Below, in pieces: positions 44,511 to 54,555 of a stretch of DNA of 64,000 nucleotides (positions within the stretch are counted from its first letter, which is position 1; the number at the start of each line of letters is the position of its first letter). The stretch is from contig JAILNS010000033.1 in assembly GCA_024691305.1 (NCBI GenBank), forward strand, positions 107,089-171,088, read 5' to 3'. Origin of the DNA: Lachnospiraceae bacterium (GTDB taxonomy: Bacteria; Bacillota; Clostridia; Lachnospirales; Lachnospiraceae). Both the position numbers and the translations under genes were made by a program. The notes below the pieces were generated by a model, which saw nothing but the letters and a program-made list of their open reading frames with translations, made no database searches and was not told the DNA's origin.

Positions 44511-46049
44511 ATGTCAACCATTTACATTATGATCGCGATCGCTCTTTATCTGGGCGTACTGATCATACTCGGAGCACGTTTTGCCAAAGGTAATAATACC
44601 GTTGAGGATTACTATCTAGGCGGACGTAAACTGGGCCCTTATGTAACGGCCATGAGTGCCGAAGCTTCGGATATGTCATCCTGGCTTCTCATGGGACTTC
44701 CCGGAGTTGCATATCTGTCCGGTATGTGTGATGCTTTCTGGACCGCCTTAGGTCTGGGCATCGGTACATATTTCAACTGGCTGCTTGAGGCTAAGAGGCT
44801 CAGGTATTACACAGAGATAGTCGATGCTGACACAGTTCCCGATTTCTTTGAAAAAAGGTTCAAAGACAAGTCACATATCCTGATGGGAATATCGGCAGTA
44901 GTAATAGTCGTATTCTTCGTGCCTTATACCGCATCGGGATTTGCTGCATGCGGAAAACTGTTCTCATCGCTTTTCGGTATCGATTATGTTGTTGCGATGC
45001 TGATATCTGCGATCATCATCATAGCATATACAGCTATGGGCGGATTCATGGCCGCATCCACAACAGACTTTATACAGTCAATAGTTATGACGGTTGCGCT
45101 TATCGCAGTAGTATGCTTCGGCGTTTCACAGTGTGGCGGTATCAACGAGGTAACAACTTTTGCAGGATCTCTTGACGGTTATATAAGTGCGATAGCTACC
45201 AATGATTATGCTACAGGTGCTGCCAAGCCTTACGGAGTACTTACGATCATTTCAACCATGGCATGGGGCCTTGGATATTTCGGAATGCCTCATATACTGC
45301 TTCGTTTCATGGCTATAGAGAAACCCGAGAAGATCACGCTGTCAAGAAGGGTCGCTACAGTTTGGGTATTTATCGCTATGGGCGTTGCGATATTTATCGG
45401 TATCATGGCTCGTGCAATGGCAAATTACGGAGTAATAGGAGAACTTGAGGATTCGGAGCGTGCGGTTATCGTTATTTCTCAGAAACTGGCTGAGCTTGGC
45501 CCGATTCCCGCACTTCTTGCAGGTGTGATCCTTGCAGGTATCCTGGCTTGTACGATGTCTACCTGTGATTCACAGCTTCTTGCCGCATCATCTTCAATAT
45601 CCGAGAATATTCTTCATGAAGTATTCGGTATTAAGATGGATGAAAAAAGGAATATCCTGATGGCACGTATCACTCTTGTGGTCATCGCTGTATTCGCAGT
45701 ATTTGTAGCAAGAAATCCCGACAGTAACGTGTTTAATATCGTTTCATTTGCATGGGCAGGCTTCGGTGGTGCCTTCGGACCGATAATGATACTTGCGATA
45801 TTCTGGAAGCGAACCAACAGACAGGGTGCGATAGCCGGAATGATAGCGGGCGGAGCTTCGGTATTTATATGGCATTATCTCATTAAGCCCATCGGCGGAG
45901 TTTGGGGAATATATGAACTGCTTCCCGCATTTATCGTTGGCCTTGTTGTATGCGTAGTGGTAAGCAAGCTTACTCCCGCACCCGAGCAGGAGATACTTGA
46001 TGAATTCGATAAGGCATTAAAACTCAGTAAAAACAGTGCACAGGCCTGA
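44511..46049 (+). CDS. putP: Sodium/solute symporter (PutP-type proline transporter)
   Basis: 512 residues with about 13 transmembrane helices of the SSS family. Features are VEDYYLGGRKLGPYVTAMS, ASDMSSWLLMGLPGVAYLSG and GTCxx-like CTMSTCDSQLLAASSSISEN. This pattern is that of PutP, the sodium/proline symporter. SD GAGAGGAG precedes the ATG. It is closed by a strong terminator. Confidence 0.9.
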   Translation: MSTIYIMIAIALYLGVLIILGARFAKGNNTVEDYYLGGRKLGPYVTAMSAEASDMSSWLLMGLPGVAYLSGMCDAFWTALGLGIGTYFNWLLEAKRLRYYTEIVDADTVPDFFEKRFKDKSHILMGISAVVIVVFFVPYTASGFAACGKLFSSLFGIDYVVAMLISAIIIIAYTAMGGFMAASTTDFIQSIVMTVALIAVVCFGVSQCGGINEVTTFAGSLDGYISAIATNDYATGAAKPYGVLTIISTMAWGLGYFGMPHILLRFMAIEKPEKITLSRRVATVWVFIAMGVAIFIGIMARAMANYGVIGELEDSERAVIVISQKLAELGPIPALLAGVILAGILACTMSTCDSQLLAASSSISENILHEVFGIKMDEKRNILMARITLVVIAVFAVFVARNPDSNVFNIVSFAWAGFGGAFGPIMILAIFWKRTNRQGAIAGMIAGGASVFIWHYLIKPIGGVWGIYELLPAFIVGLVVCVVVSKLTPAPEQEILDEFDKALKLSKNSAQA

Positions 46050-46104
46050 TCGGATCTAAACTGAAACAGACAGTTAAATACTATAATACTTAAATACATA
46101 TAAA

Positions 46105-46144
46105 GACCGCCTTCATGATTATATGAAGGCGGTCCTGTTTATTT
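46105..46144. terminator. Strong intrinsic terminator after putP
   Basis: GACCGCCTTCAT (46105-46116) pairs perfectly with ATGAAGGCGGTC (46123-46134) over a six-base loop, followed by CTGTTTATTTATT. It also serves the convergent gene at 46159-46497. Confidence 0.88.
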
Positions 46145-46158
46145 ATTCTATGCTCATG

Positions 46159-46497
46159 TTATTTCATGAATGCTTTCATGGGATTGACTTCCCTTGCCGT
46201 GTTCATGATATCGTCCATGTTTTCGTTTAAGTATGCAAGTATTTCTTCGGCTTCTTCCTCGGTATATCCTTTGCGTGAGAGGATCTCTCCTTCGGGAAGA
46301 CGTATTTCTATGCTTCTTTCATTGTCTTCCAGCATGACACATACGGATCTTGATTCGCCCCGGTGAAGTATCCCCGAGACGGCCATTCTGGTATCGGTCG
46401 TTATCGGTGAGATCGTGGCCTTTTTCTCTTTTGTATCAGAAGTCTTTATATTTTCGCCGGTCTGCTTAGGCGCAGGTATATCAAAATTCATAGACAT
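46159..46497 (-). CDS. Small hypothetical protein, soluble
   Basis: 112 residues of unknown family. The N-terminal third is polar and probably disordered; the middle is beta-rich (RMAVSGILHRGESRSVCVML); the C-terminal part is a charged helical segment (KGYTEEEAEEILAYLNENMDD). SD AAAGGTG precedes the minus-strand ATG. No membrane segment. It is convergent with putP and divergent from the M3 peptidase gene. Confidence 0.65.
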   Translation of the reverse strand: MSMNFDIPAPKQTGENIKTSDTKEKKATISPITTDTRMAVSGILHRGESRSVCVMLEDNERSIEIRLPEGEILSRKGYTEEEAEEILAYLNENMDDIMNTAREVNPMKAFMK

Positions 46498-46648
46498 TCA
46501 CCTTTGGATATGAGTCTTTTGAAAGGATTTATAATCTTGTGTCAGGACCTAATACAATATAAAATAATTCTATATGTAAAATTACGATATTTCAAGAAAC
46601 ATATGATATTTGCCGATGACAGGCAGATATTTACTGGTGAGAGGCAGC

Positions 46649-48604
46649 ATGAAAAAAAGCAATTACAGAACAGATAATAAAATAAAAGGTAATGTTAACA
46701 AAATCAAAAAGACAAATACGGTCGTTTCCGTGATATCAGCCCTGTTCATCCTTGGGAGTGCGGTATTGTCTTTAGCACAACCGGTATATGCTCAAGGCTC
46801 TGATTACTATGATGACGATGAGTATCATGCAGACCTTGATTATTCGGATATGGAGATACAGTGGATAGATGAAGATGCAACGGACGCATATATAGAAGAG
46901 GCAAGGAAACTTATCGAGACAGGAACGGATGAAGATATCATCAAGATGTATGATAAGATCGATACCCTTGTGGATTATATGTCCACCATGCATGTTCTTA
47001 ATGAGATCAGGTATAACTGCAATATCAATAATGAAGAGTATGCGGAACTTAGCAGGCATATGTCGGAATATACAACGGATCTTGGAGACCGGATACTGAT
47101 CCTTCTTAGGGATGTTCTTAATTCACCTCATGCAGATGCCCTCAAAGCTCATATAAATGATGATGAAATAGTTGAGAGCCTTCTTGAATATGAAGATATG
47201 ACCGATGAGGAAAAAGCCCTTGCCAAAGAGAGGGATGAACTCGTCCAGGATTATGAAAAACTTCTGATGGGAGATGTGAGTACTGAAATTGACGGAGAGA
47301 CATGGTCTTTTGAAAGGCTGAATAATGATGAAGACTTAAGTTATGAGGAGTACTATGAGATGGCCGGTATTCTTTATAAGGAACTCAACACACAGCTTGC
47401 CACTATATATATCGATCTTGTAAAGAATCTCAACAGACAGGCCGAGCTTATGGACTATGACAATTATGCCGTATATGCATATGAGGAGACTTTTGGAAGA
47501 GATTATGATGCGGAAGATGCCGAAGGACTGTATGAAAACGTTCGCAAATACATAGTTCCTCTAGATAAAAAGATTCAGGAGGATACGAAATATAATTTCA
47601 AACTCGAGACACTTAACCTGTCCGGAGAAGAGCGTATCGCAAGAGTAGCGCCGGTCATATCCAAGATACATCCAGATCTTCAGGAAGCGTGGGATTATCT
47701 GACAGACCATGGCCTGTATGATATAGATTCTTCACCAACCAAATTACAGGGTGGTTATACTATGGCTTTATATTCATACGGAAGTGCATTTATATATGAC
47801 TATCCCTATGAGAACTGGAGAGATATCGAGACCGTGATACACGAATTTGGACACTATAATGAGACCTTTCACAGCAAGGACAGTGTCATAACCTCGGTTC
47901 ATAATGTGGATGTTGCGGAGATACATTCACAGGGACTTGAACTGCTTTGTCTTGAGTACGCGGATGAAATATACGGAGACGGTCTAAAGGAAGCGGTTAC
48001 ATATAACGTGCTCGGAAGTATGACCAATTCTATAATAGACGGATGTATATATGATGCTTTTCAACATAAGGTTTATACATACGAGGGAGAACTTACGGTT
48101 GAAGAGCTAAACAGGATGTTTTATGAGACTGCTAATTCATTTGGCGCTGAATATGAGCCTGACAGTTTGGACGTCTATGGCTGGGTCACAGTTACCCATA
48201 CATTTGAACAACCGATGTATTATATCGGATATGCTACCAGTGCGTTGGCCGCACTTGATATACTGGCCATGTCAGTGGAAAACAGAGAAGCAGCCATAGA
48301 CTGCTATATGCACCTTACGACTTACCACGGCCAGCTGGGATTTCGGGAAACTCTTGATGATGTAGGTCTTCCCGACATATTCGACGATGGTGTGGTGGAA
48401 GATATTTCTATAGCCGTAGAAGAGTATATAAACGGAAAGAGTAAGATTTCCGCACTTTCGGTTCTTAAAGATCCGGTCCTTATCGTTTCCGTGATCATTA
48501 TAATAGCGGTAGTGATCGCGATAATATGCATCCGTGCAAAGGCACGTAAGGAAATGAAGAACCGGCAGTTACAGCAGGATCAACAGAATCAGCAGATGTA
48601 TTGA
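46649..48604 (+). CDS. Membrane-anchored M3-family zinc metallopeptidase
   Basis: 651 residues from ATG 46649. An N-terminal signal or anchor segment (VVSVISALFILGSAVLSLA, ending VYAQG) precedes a Tyr/Asp/Glu-rich region and an M3-type peptidase domain; the zinc site is VIHEFGHYNETF (HExxH) with the third ligand Glu in DVAEIHSQGLELL. A second hydrophobic helix (PVLIVSVIIIIAVVIAIICI) lies near the C-terminus, followed by a Gln-rich basic tail, so the enzyme is held at the outer face of the membrane. M3 oligoendopeptidases are usually cytoplasmic; a surface form is less common. Codons upstream of 46649 lack an SD. Confidence 0.85.
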   Translation: MKKSNYRTDNKIKGNVNKIKKTNTVVSVISALFILGSAVLSLAQPVYAQGSDYYDDDEYHADLDYSDMEIQWIDEDATDAYIEEARKLIETGTDEDIIKMYDKIDTLVDYMSTMHVLNEIRYNCNINNEEYAELSRHMSEYTTDLGDRILILLRDVLNSPHADALKAHINDDEIVESLLEYEDMTDEEKALAKERDELVQDYEKLLMGDVSTEIDGETWSFERLNNDEDLSYEEYYEMAGILYKELNTQLATIYIDLVKNLNRQAELMDYDNYAVYAYEETFGRDYDAEDAEGLYENVRKYIVPLDKKIQEDTKYNFKLETLNLSGEERIARVAPVISKIHPDLQEAWDYLTDHGLYDIDSSPTKLQGGYTMALYSYGSAFIYDYPYENWRDIETVIHEFGHYNETFHSKDSVITSVHNVDVAEIHSQGLELLCLEYADEIYGDGLKEAVTYNVLGSMTNSIIDGCIYDAFQHKVYTYEGELTVEELNRMFYETANSFGAEYEPDSLDVYGWVTVTHTFEQPMYYIGYATSALAALDILAMSVENREAAIDCYMHLTTYHGQLGFRETLDDVGLPDIFDDGVVEDISIAVEEYINGKSKISALSVLKDPVLIVSVIIIIAVVIAIICIRAKARKEMKNRQLQQDQQNQQMY

Positions 48605-48672
48605 TTTTATGATATCAGATTAGGTATAATTAAATGTACTGCGTTTCGTGACTTGAGTTAAAGGGGGATAAT

Positions 48673-49635
48673 ATGGGGTTATTCGGAAATAAGTCAAATG
48701 AGGCGGAAAGTCTCGCAGAATCAGAATCGCAAAGAGCCGCTGAAGAAGCAAAGCGTCAAAAGGAAAGACGGGACAGAGAGAATATCTTAAATGCAATGAA
48801 TGCAAACATCACCGCAGCTAATGATTATTCGGGAATGTCGGCGGATGAAATGCAGGAATTGTCAATGACGATGAACGGCGTCAATGAGGAAGCGGCATCT
48901 GTAAGCAGTAATGTTAAGGCAGTCGGAGATCATGTGATAGAACTTGCACAGGCATCGGAAGACCTTCTCAGTTATGCATCCCAGATGAGTCTTCGTGCCG
49001 ATGAGATGAAATCGAATGCCGAAAACAACATGAAGAATACTTCTGACGTCATGGGAGAGATCCTGGTAAATCTCAATCAGTCCATAGAAGAATCCAAGAG
49101 TGTAGAGCAGGTAAACAAACTGACCAAGGAGATCCTGGCAATCTCAAGTAAGACCAATCTTTTGGCGTTAAATGCTTCTATAGAGGCTGCAAGAGCAGGC
49201 GAAGCCGGAAGAGGTTTTGCGGTGGTAGCGGATGAGATCAGGGATCTGGCTGATCATTCAAGAGTAGCGGCCAACGATATACAGAATGTAAACAATATGG
49301 TAGTCCAGGCTGTTGAAGGCCTTATCGACAGTTCGGATACTATGGTCAAATATGTAAATGAAAGTGTCATGCCCGATTACGAGGGCTTCGTTGCATCGGG
49401 AACCCAGTACAGTTCCGACGCATCATATATTAATGATATAGTTACGGAAGTCAGCCATATGGCAGTTGAACTGCGTACACTTGTCAAGGATATTACATCC
49501 GAGGTGGCTCACATCGCAGAGATGGTTGAAGAGAGTACCGAAGGTGTCGGAGCAAGCGCAGAGCATATCAGGGAACTTTCTAAACAGATAGACGGACTTA
49601 GCGGAAATATGGACCGTCTCAGTAAATGCATTTAA
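48673..49635 (+). CDS. Soluble methyl-accepting chemotaxis-type signal protein
   Basis: 320 residues, no transmembrane helix. After a charged N-terminal coiled coil (residues 10-45) come long helices and the conserved MCP hairpin tip, [20 protein letters not shown] then [20 protein letters not shown]. There is no recognisable ligand-binding or heme domain. It could signal to CheA/CheW inside the cell. No che genes lie in this window. Confidence 0.9.
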   Translation: MGLFGNKSNEAESLAESESQRAAEEAKRQKERRDRENILNAMNANITAANDYSGMSADEMQELSMTMNGVNEEAASVSSNVKAVGDHVIELAQASEDLLSYASQMSLRADEMKSNAENNMKNTSDVMGEILVNLNQSIEESKSVEQVNKLTKEILAISSKTNLLALNASIEAARAGEAGRGFAVVADEIRDLADHSRVAANDIQNVNNMVVQAVEGLIDSSDTMVKYVNESVMPDYEGFVASGTQYSSDASYINDIVTEVSHMAVELRTLVKDITSEVAHIAEMVEESTEGVGASAEHIRELSKQIDGLSGNMDRLSKCI

Positions 49636-49654
49636 ACTTCAGGGGTTACAGTTT

Positions 49655-51145
49655 ATGAGAAGAAGCGGTGTTCTGATGCCGATATCGGCATTTCCGTCCA
49701 AGTACGGTATAGGAGCGTTTTCACAGGAAGCATACGATTTTGTGGATTTTCTTGCGGGTGCAGAGCAGTCTATCTGGCAGATTCTGCCCCTTGGTCCCAC
49801 AGGATACGGAGATTCGCCGTATCAGTCTTTTTCCACATTCGCAGGTAATCCTTATTTTATAGATCTTGACGATCTGGTCAAAAGAGGATGGGTAACCGCC
49901 GGGGAATGTGAGAAGATGTGCGGAGTGGATAAGGTATCCGATATCGACTATGAGAAAGTTTACAATACCCGGTTCAAACTCCTTAATAAGGCCTATAAAA
50001 AAAGCAATATAGCATCAGATCCGGATTATGTCAGATTCGCCAAAGAAAATGCCTTCTGGCTTGATGATTATGCCCTTTATATGGCAGTCAAGAATTCATT
50101 TGACGGTAAGAGCTGGATCGAATGGGACGAGGATATAAGGCTTCGTAACAAAAAGGCGATCGATAAGTATTCCAAAGAATATGCCGATGAGATCGGTTTT
50201 TATAAGTTCCAGCAGTACATGTTTGCAACCCAGTGGATCAAACTCAAATCTTATGCAAATGAGCACGGTATAAGCATAGCCGGAGATATTCCGATTTATG
50301 TAGCGTTTGATTCCGCAGATACGTGGTCCAATCCCGAACTGTTTCAATTAGATAAAGAAAATCTCCCGGTCGGCGTGGCAGGATGTCCGCCCGATGCGTT
50401 TTCCGCAACCGGACAGCTTTGGGGAAATGCTCTTTATAAATGGGAATATCATAAGAAGACCGGATATAAATGGTGGATGCAGCGTTTTGAATATTGCTAC
50501 AGATTGTACGATATCCTGCGTATAGATCATTTCAGGGGATTTGATGAGTATTATTCGATCCCTTACGGTGATGCTACCGCAGAGTTTGGCAAATGGATGC
50601 CGGGACCCGGATACGATATCTTCAAAGCCATGAAGGAGAAGCTCGGTAAGCGTGAAGTTATAGCGGAGGATCTCGGATTCCTTACGGATTCCGTACTTAA
50701 ACTTGTCAAAAAAACGGGATATCCCGGGATGAAAGTTCTCCTTTTTGCATTCGATTCGAGAGAACCCAGCGATTATCTGCCGCATATGTATACGAGTAAT
50801 ACCGTGGTCTATACAGGAACCCATGATAACGACACGGTGGAGGGGTGGATAAAGAGTGCTGCTTCCCGCGATGTCAGATTTGCGATGAAATATCTTGGCG
50901 TCAAGAGACGTTCTCAGATAAGACCGGCACTTATCAGAGCCGCACACGCTTGTGTATCCGACACCTGTATAATCCCGATACAGGATTATCTGGGTCTTGA
51001 TAATCAGGCACGTATAAATATGCCATCGACCGTAGGAGGTAACTGGGTATGGCGTATGGCACCCGATGCGTTAAGCGATGAACTGCGTGATGAGATAAGG
51101 GAGCTTACGGTTCTTTACGGCCGTTCACTTAAGAGCGCCAGATGA
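49655..51145 (+). CDS. malQ: 4-alpha-glucanotransferase (GH77)
   Basis: 496 residues. SGVLMPISAFPSKYGIGAFS at the N-terminus, nucleophile Asp in LRIDHFRGF, acid/base Glu in VIAEDLGFLT and the transition-state Asp in YTGTHDNDTVEGW. It transfers maltooligosaccharide segments in glycogen and starch metabolism. It starts 19 bases after the MCP gene and is 9 bases upstream of the SDR gene. Confidence 0.97.
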   Translation: MRRSGVLMPISAFPSKYGIGAFSQEAYDFVDFLAGAEQSIWQILPLGPTGYGDSPYQSFSTFAGNPYFIDLDDLVKRGWVTAGECEKMCGVDKVSDIDYEKVYNTRFKLLNKAYKKSNIASDPDYVRFAKENAFWLDDYALYMAVKNSFDGKSWIEWDEDIRLRNKKAIDKYSKEYADEIGFYKFQQYMFATQWIKLKSYANEHGISIAGDIPIYVAFDSADTWSNPELFQLDKENLPVGVAGCPPDAFSATGQLWGNALYKWEYHKKTGYKWWMQRFEYCYRLYDILRIDHFRGFDEYYSIPYGDATAEFGKWMPGPGYDIFKAMKEKLGKREVIAEDLGFLTDSVLKLVKKTGYPGMKVLLFAFDSREPSDYLPHMYTSNTVVYTGTHDNDTVEGWIKSAASRDVRFAMKYLGVKRRSQIRPALIRAAHACVSDTCIIPIQDYLGLDNQARINMPSTVGGNWVWRMAPDALSDELRDEIRELTVLYGRSLKSAR

Positions 51146-51154
51146 GTAATTGAT

Positions 51155-51868
51155 ATGAAAGCAATGGTTACGGGAGCATCCCGTGGAATAGGAAAAGCTA
51201 TAACAGAAGCCCTGGCACGTGGTGGATACGATCTGTATCTTACTTGTGACAGGACTTTTGATGTTTTAAAAGATATAGCGAAAGACCTGGAAAAAACATA
51301 TGCAGTAAAGGTTGTCCCGATGGAAGCGGATATGTCCGATGAAGAAGCGGTGATGAGACTTTTTGACGGGATAGACGAACTGGATCTTCTTATTAATAAT
51401 GCGGGGATATCTTATATAGGTCTTTTGCAGGATATGAGTGCTGCTGAGTGGCACAGGGTTATCGGCGTGAATCTGGATTCGGCATTCTATACGAGCAGGG
51501 CCGCACTTAAGCTGATGATACCGGTGCAGCATGGCAGGATCATTAATATCTCTTCCATATGGGGAGAGCATGGAGCATCCATGGAGGTTGCGTATTCTGC
51601 ATCCAAAGGAGGACTCAATGCTTTTACCCGTGCACTGGCCAAAGAGGTTGCACCCAGCAATATACAGGTCAATGCTATAGCGTGCGGAGTAATCGATACT
51701 GAAATGAACAGACATCTGACTACGGATGAAATGGCGGATATCATAGGAGACATTCCGGCGGACAGACTCGGAATGCCTTCGGAAATAGCTTCCATGGTCC
51801 TTAGTCTGGCAGGCGCCCCCGATTACCTGACGGGGCAGATCATCACGATTGACGGAGGTTTTACATGA
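51155..51868 (+). CDS. SDR-family oxidoreductase (FabG-like)
   Basis: 237 residues, classical short-chain dehydrogenase: cofactor motif TGASRGIGKAI, NNAGIS, catalytic Ser in INISSIWGEHG and YSASKGG (Tyr and Lys), and the C-terminal DYLTGQIITIDGGFT. Most like 3-oxoacyl-ACP reductase. Its SD is weak. The stop overlaps the trxB-like ATG by four bases. Confidence 0.9.
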   Translation: MKAMVTGASRGIGKAITEALARGGYDLYLTCDRTFDVLKDIAKDLEKTYAVKVVPMEADMSDEEAVMRLFDGIDELDLLINNAGISYIGLLQDMSAAEWHRVIGVNLDSAFYTSRAALKLMIPVQHGRIINISSIWGEHGASMEVAYSASKGGLNAFTRALAKEVAPSNIQVNAIACGVIDTEMNRHLTTDEMADIIGDIPADRLGMPSEIASMVLSLAGAPDYLTGQIITIDGGFT

Positions 51869-52806
51869 GCAAGACATACGATATGCTGATAATAGGTTCA
51901 GGTCCTGCGGGACTTGGTTGTGCACTGTACGCTGCAAGAGCGGGAATCGACGCACTTGTTATAGAAAAGAGTCCGCTTCCCGGAGGACAGATCATCAATA
52001 CAACTGAAGTTGACAACTATCTGGGACTGCCCGGTATAGGCGGATTTGAGATGGGGGACACATTCCGTAAGCATGTGGAAAAGCTCGGAGGTACATTTAC
52101 AGAGGACGAGATCTCTTCTATAGAAAAAGAAGGAGATACATGGAAACTTACAGGAAATGCCGATACATATCAGGGATATACGGTAGTTTTTGCAACCGGA
52201 GCACACCGGTCCAAACTGGGTATTCCGGGTGAGGAAGAATATACCGGAAGAGGCGTGTCATATTGTGCTACCTGTGACGGCGCATTCTTCAGAAATAAGG
52301 AGACCGTAGTTATAGGCGGTGGAGATGTGGCTGTCGAAGATGCCGTATATCTTGCGGGGCTTTGCTCACATGTGACGCTCGTACACAGAAGAGATGAACT
52401 TCGCGCAGCACACAGCGTTCAGGAATCCCTTTTTGCAAAAGAGAATGTCACAGTGGCATGGAATACGATCCCGGATGAGGTTATCGGAGAAGGAACCGTA
52501 CAGTCTCTTAAAGTTCATAATAAAGAAACCGGGGAAGAAACCTCCATATCAGCGTCAGGCGTGTTCATCGCTGTAGGCATGAAACCCGATTCCGAACTGG
52601 CAGCAGGCGTATGCGAACTTGATGAAAGAGGATATATCAAGGCGGGTGAGGACTGCAAGACAAGTACTCCCGGAATATATGCCGCAGGTGATGTCAGGAC
52701 CAAGGTTTTAAGACAGGTCATCACCGCAGTTGCGGACGGTGCATGTGCTGTTACAAGTGCCGAGGGATACCTTGCAGGGATCAAACTTAAAGGTTCTTCC
52801 AGGTAA
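51865..52806 (+). CDS. trxB: Thioredoxin reductase
   Basis: 313 residues. FAD-binding GSGPAGLGCALYAARAG, redox-active pair CATCDGAFF, NADPH motif GGGDVAVEDAVYLAGL and a late FAD motif GIYAAGDVRTKVLRQV. It reduces thioredoxin with NADPH. No thioredoxin gene is adjacent. It overlaps the SDR gene by four bases. Confidence 0.95.
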   Translation: MSKTYDMLIIGSGPAGLGCALYAARAGIDALVIEKSPLPGGQIINTTEVDNYLGLPGIGGFEMGDTFRKHVEKLGGTFTEDEISSIEKEGDTWKLTGNADTYQGYTVVFATGAHRSKLGIPGEEEYTGRGVSYCATCDGAFFRNKETVVIGGGDVAVEDAVYLAGLCSHVTLVHRRDELRAAHSVQESLFAKENVTVAWNTIPDEVIGEGTVQSLKVHNKETGEETSISASGVFIAVGMKPDSELAAGVCELDERGYIKAGEDCKTSTPGIYAAGDVRTKVLRQVITAVADGACAVTSAEGYLAGIKLKGSSR

Positions 52807-52845
52807 AACAGTTATTTGCACAAAAACCTAAAATATTCGACATAG

Positions 52846-52874
52846 TTGACAAATTATTACAAAGGTGGTAAATT
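52846..52874 (+). promoter_or_regulatory. Promoter of the NlpC/P60 hydrolase gene
   Basis: TTGACA at 52846-52851, 17-base spacer, TAAATT at 52869-52874. The leader to the ATG at 52931 contains several TTGTAAC-type direct repeats (TGTAACAAAGTTGTAACAA at 52885-52903). Confidence 0.7.
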
Positions 52875-52930
52875 GTTTCGTGGATGTAACAAAGTTGTAA
52901 CAATTTATGTAATAATTTGTAAGGATTTGT

Positions 52931-54289
52931 ATGAGAAGATATTTAGTAAAAGCAATAGCATATTCTACAGCGTTTGCAATCTCTTTTTCGGCAACTGCAT
53001 TGAATTGTGAAGCAAGTCAGTCAACTAAAGATGTTCTTCCCTCAACCGGTATAAGTTATACTTTGGGAACCAACGTAAAGGCACTGTCTGAACTTCAGCA
53101 GGAATCCGAACAGAATAAGGCTGAAACAGCTGCTACCGAAGAGCCTGCAACGGAAGTTGTAGCAGATATTACGTCAGGTACAGAAGTATCGGTATCATCC
53201 GAAACCGCTTCTCTTGTTGACGTAAGTACAATGAGCGGAACAGAAAGTACTGAAACGTCCACCGAGGTTAAGAGCAATTCCGGTAAAGTTATCCAGGATA
53301 CAGTCATTGTTTCAAAAGGATATACCGATGACCTGAAGGCTGCATCGGGTGCTGAAGAGGATGAAGATGAAGGATTTAAGAATCTGGTCATTGCACAGGT
53401 AACCAATTACGTTAATGTAAGAGACTTACCGAGCGAAGAGGACGGAGAGGTAGTCGGAAAACTTTATAATAATTCGGTCGGTACATATATAGAAGAAGAG
53501 AACGGCTGGTACAAGATATCATCCGGTTCCGTAGAAGGATATGTAAAAGGTGAGTTTTGTGTAACAGGTGAAGATGCCGTAGAACTTGCTCACAGAGTCG
53601 GAACCCGTATCGCAACCGTAAATACGACTACATTATATGTAAGAGAGGAAGCTACCACAGACAGTTCTGTTATAGGTATGGTTCCGATAGAAGACGAACT
53701 TATCGTTATGGAAGAACTTGACGGATGGGTCAAGGTCAACATAGAGGAAGGTGACGGATATGTATCCACAGACTATGTCAATCTTTCCACCGAGTTCGTA
53801 AAGGCCGAATCCAAGGCTGAAGAGGAAGCAAGACTTGCAAAAGAAGCAGCCGATCGTAAAGCAGCACAGAAAGCAGCTGCATCGAGAGGATCTTCTTCAG
53901 GCAGCAAGTATGTTGATACAGGTAATTATGCTCCTGCAGGAAGCGGTACAGGTCAGAATGTTATAAACTTCGCTATGCAGTTTGTAGGTAATCCATATGT
54001 GTATGGCGGAACTTCACTTACCAACGGATGTGACTGTTCGGGATTTGTAATGAGTGTCTACAATAACTTTGGAGTTAGTTTACCTCATTCATCCGCTGCT
54101 GACAGAAGTGTCGGAGCAACCGTAGGATCACTTGAAGAGGCTCAGCCCGGTGATATAATCTGCTACTCAGGTCATGTGGCTCTGTATGCAGGTAACGGAC
54201 AGATCGTGCATGCTTCGACATCCAGAACGGGTATCATAGTATCAAGCGCTAGTTACCGTTCCATCCTTTCTATCAGAAGGATCTTCTAA
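52931..54289 (+). CDS. Secreted SH3-NlpC/P60 peptidoglycan hydrolase
   Basis: 452 residues. Signal peptide (residues 1-30), a Ser/Thr/Glu-rich linker, two bacterial SH3 domains (first near TNYVNVRDLPSEEDGEVVG; second near TTTLYVREEATTDSSVIGM), an Ala/Lys-rich helical segment (residues 295-320), and a C-terminal NlpC/P60 domain with catalytic Cys in NGCDCSGFV, His in SGHVALYAG and a third residue in IVHAST. It would cleave D-Glu-to-diamino-acid bonds in peptidoglycan and act in cell separation or turnover. SD AAGGATT is weak. Confidence 0.93.
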   Translation: MRRYLVKAIAYSTAFAISFSATALNCEASQSTKDVLPSTGISYTLGTNVKALSELQQESEQNKAETAATEEPATEVVADITSGTEVSVSSETASLVDVSTMSGTESTETSTEVKSNSGKVIQDTVIVSKGYTDDLKAASGAEEDEDEGFKNLVIAQVTNYVNVRDLPSEEDGEVVGKLYNNSVGTYIEEENGWYKISSGSVEGYVKGEFCVTGEDAVELAHRVGTRIATVNTTTLYVREEATTDSSVIGMVPIEDELIVMEELDGWVKVNIEEGDGYVSTDYVNLSTEFVKAESKAEEEARLAKEAADRKAAQKAAASRGSSSGSKYVDTGNYAPAGSGTGQNVINFAMQFVGNPYVYGGTSLTNGCDCSGFVMSVYNNFGVSLPHSSAADRSVGATVGSLEEAQPGDIICYSGHVALYAGNGQIVHASTSRTGIIVSSASYRSILSIRRIF

Positions 54290-54298
54290 TAGCTTAGG

Positions 54299-54351
54299 TG
54301 TATACCGGAAGGATATTCTAAAGCCGGGTGTATACCGGAAGAATATTCTAA
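54299..54351. repeat. Direct repeat after the NlpC/P60 gene
   Basis: Two nearly identical copies of GTGTATACCGGAAG(G/A)ATATTCTAAA lie at 54299-54323 and about 30 bases later at 54328-54353. Each contains the palindrome GTATAC. No ORF is involved. Confidence 0.85.
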
Positions 54352-54374
54352 ATGTTCTAACAACTTAAATCATT

Positions 54375-54405
54375 AAAGCGCAGTCATATGGACTGCGCTT
54401 TTTGT
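54375..54405 (+). terminator. Intrinsic terminator of the NlpC/P60 gene
   Basis: AAAGCGCAGTC (54375-54385) pairs with GACTGCGCTTT (54391-54401) around a five-base loop with a T tail. Confidence 0.88.
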
Positions 54406-54464
54406 ATATTATTAACAAACCCTGACCGGTATGTGAAAAATGATACATATGTTTGGCGGAGGAG

Positions 54465-54534
54465 TTATCCACAATCAGAGTGACGGTTTTATGGGAAAAG
54501 GTAGTTATACACGAAGTTATCCACATTATCCACC
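54465..54534 (+). promoter_or_regulatory. Cluster of four DnaA boxes
   Basis: TTATCCACA at 54465-54473 and 54517-54525 match the DnaA consensus exactly; TTATACACG (54505-54513) and TTATCCACC (54526-54534) differ at one position. All have the same orientation and the last two abut. An AT-rich region with A-runs follows (54600-54680). No dnaA or dnaN gene is near, so this may be a titration or regulatory cluster and not the chromosomal origin. Confidence 0.75.
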
Positions 54535-54539
54535 GAAAT

Positions 54540-54555
54540 GTGAAACATGTTTCAC
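54540..54555. repeat. Perfect 16-bp palindrome GTGAAACATGTTTCAC
   Basis: It lies 6 bases after the DnaA-box cluster. It holds the two halves of the ParB site parS (TGTTTCAC and GTGAAACA) in swapped order, so it is not a standard parS. Confidence 0.8.

Noticed and set aside
54540..54555. parS site
   Set aside because: The half-sites are in swapped order compared with TGTTTCACGTGAAACA.
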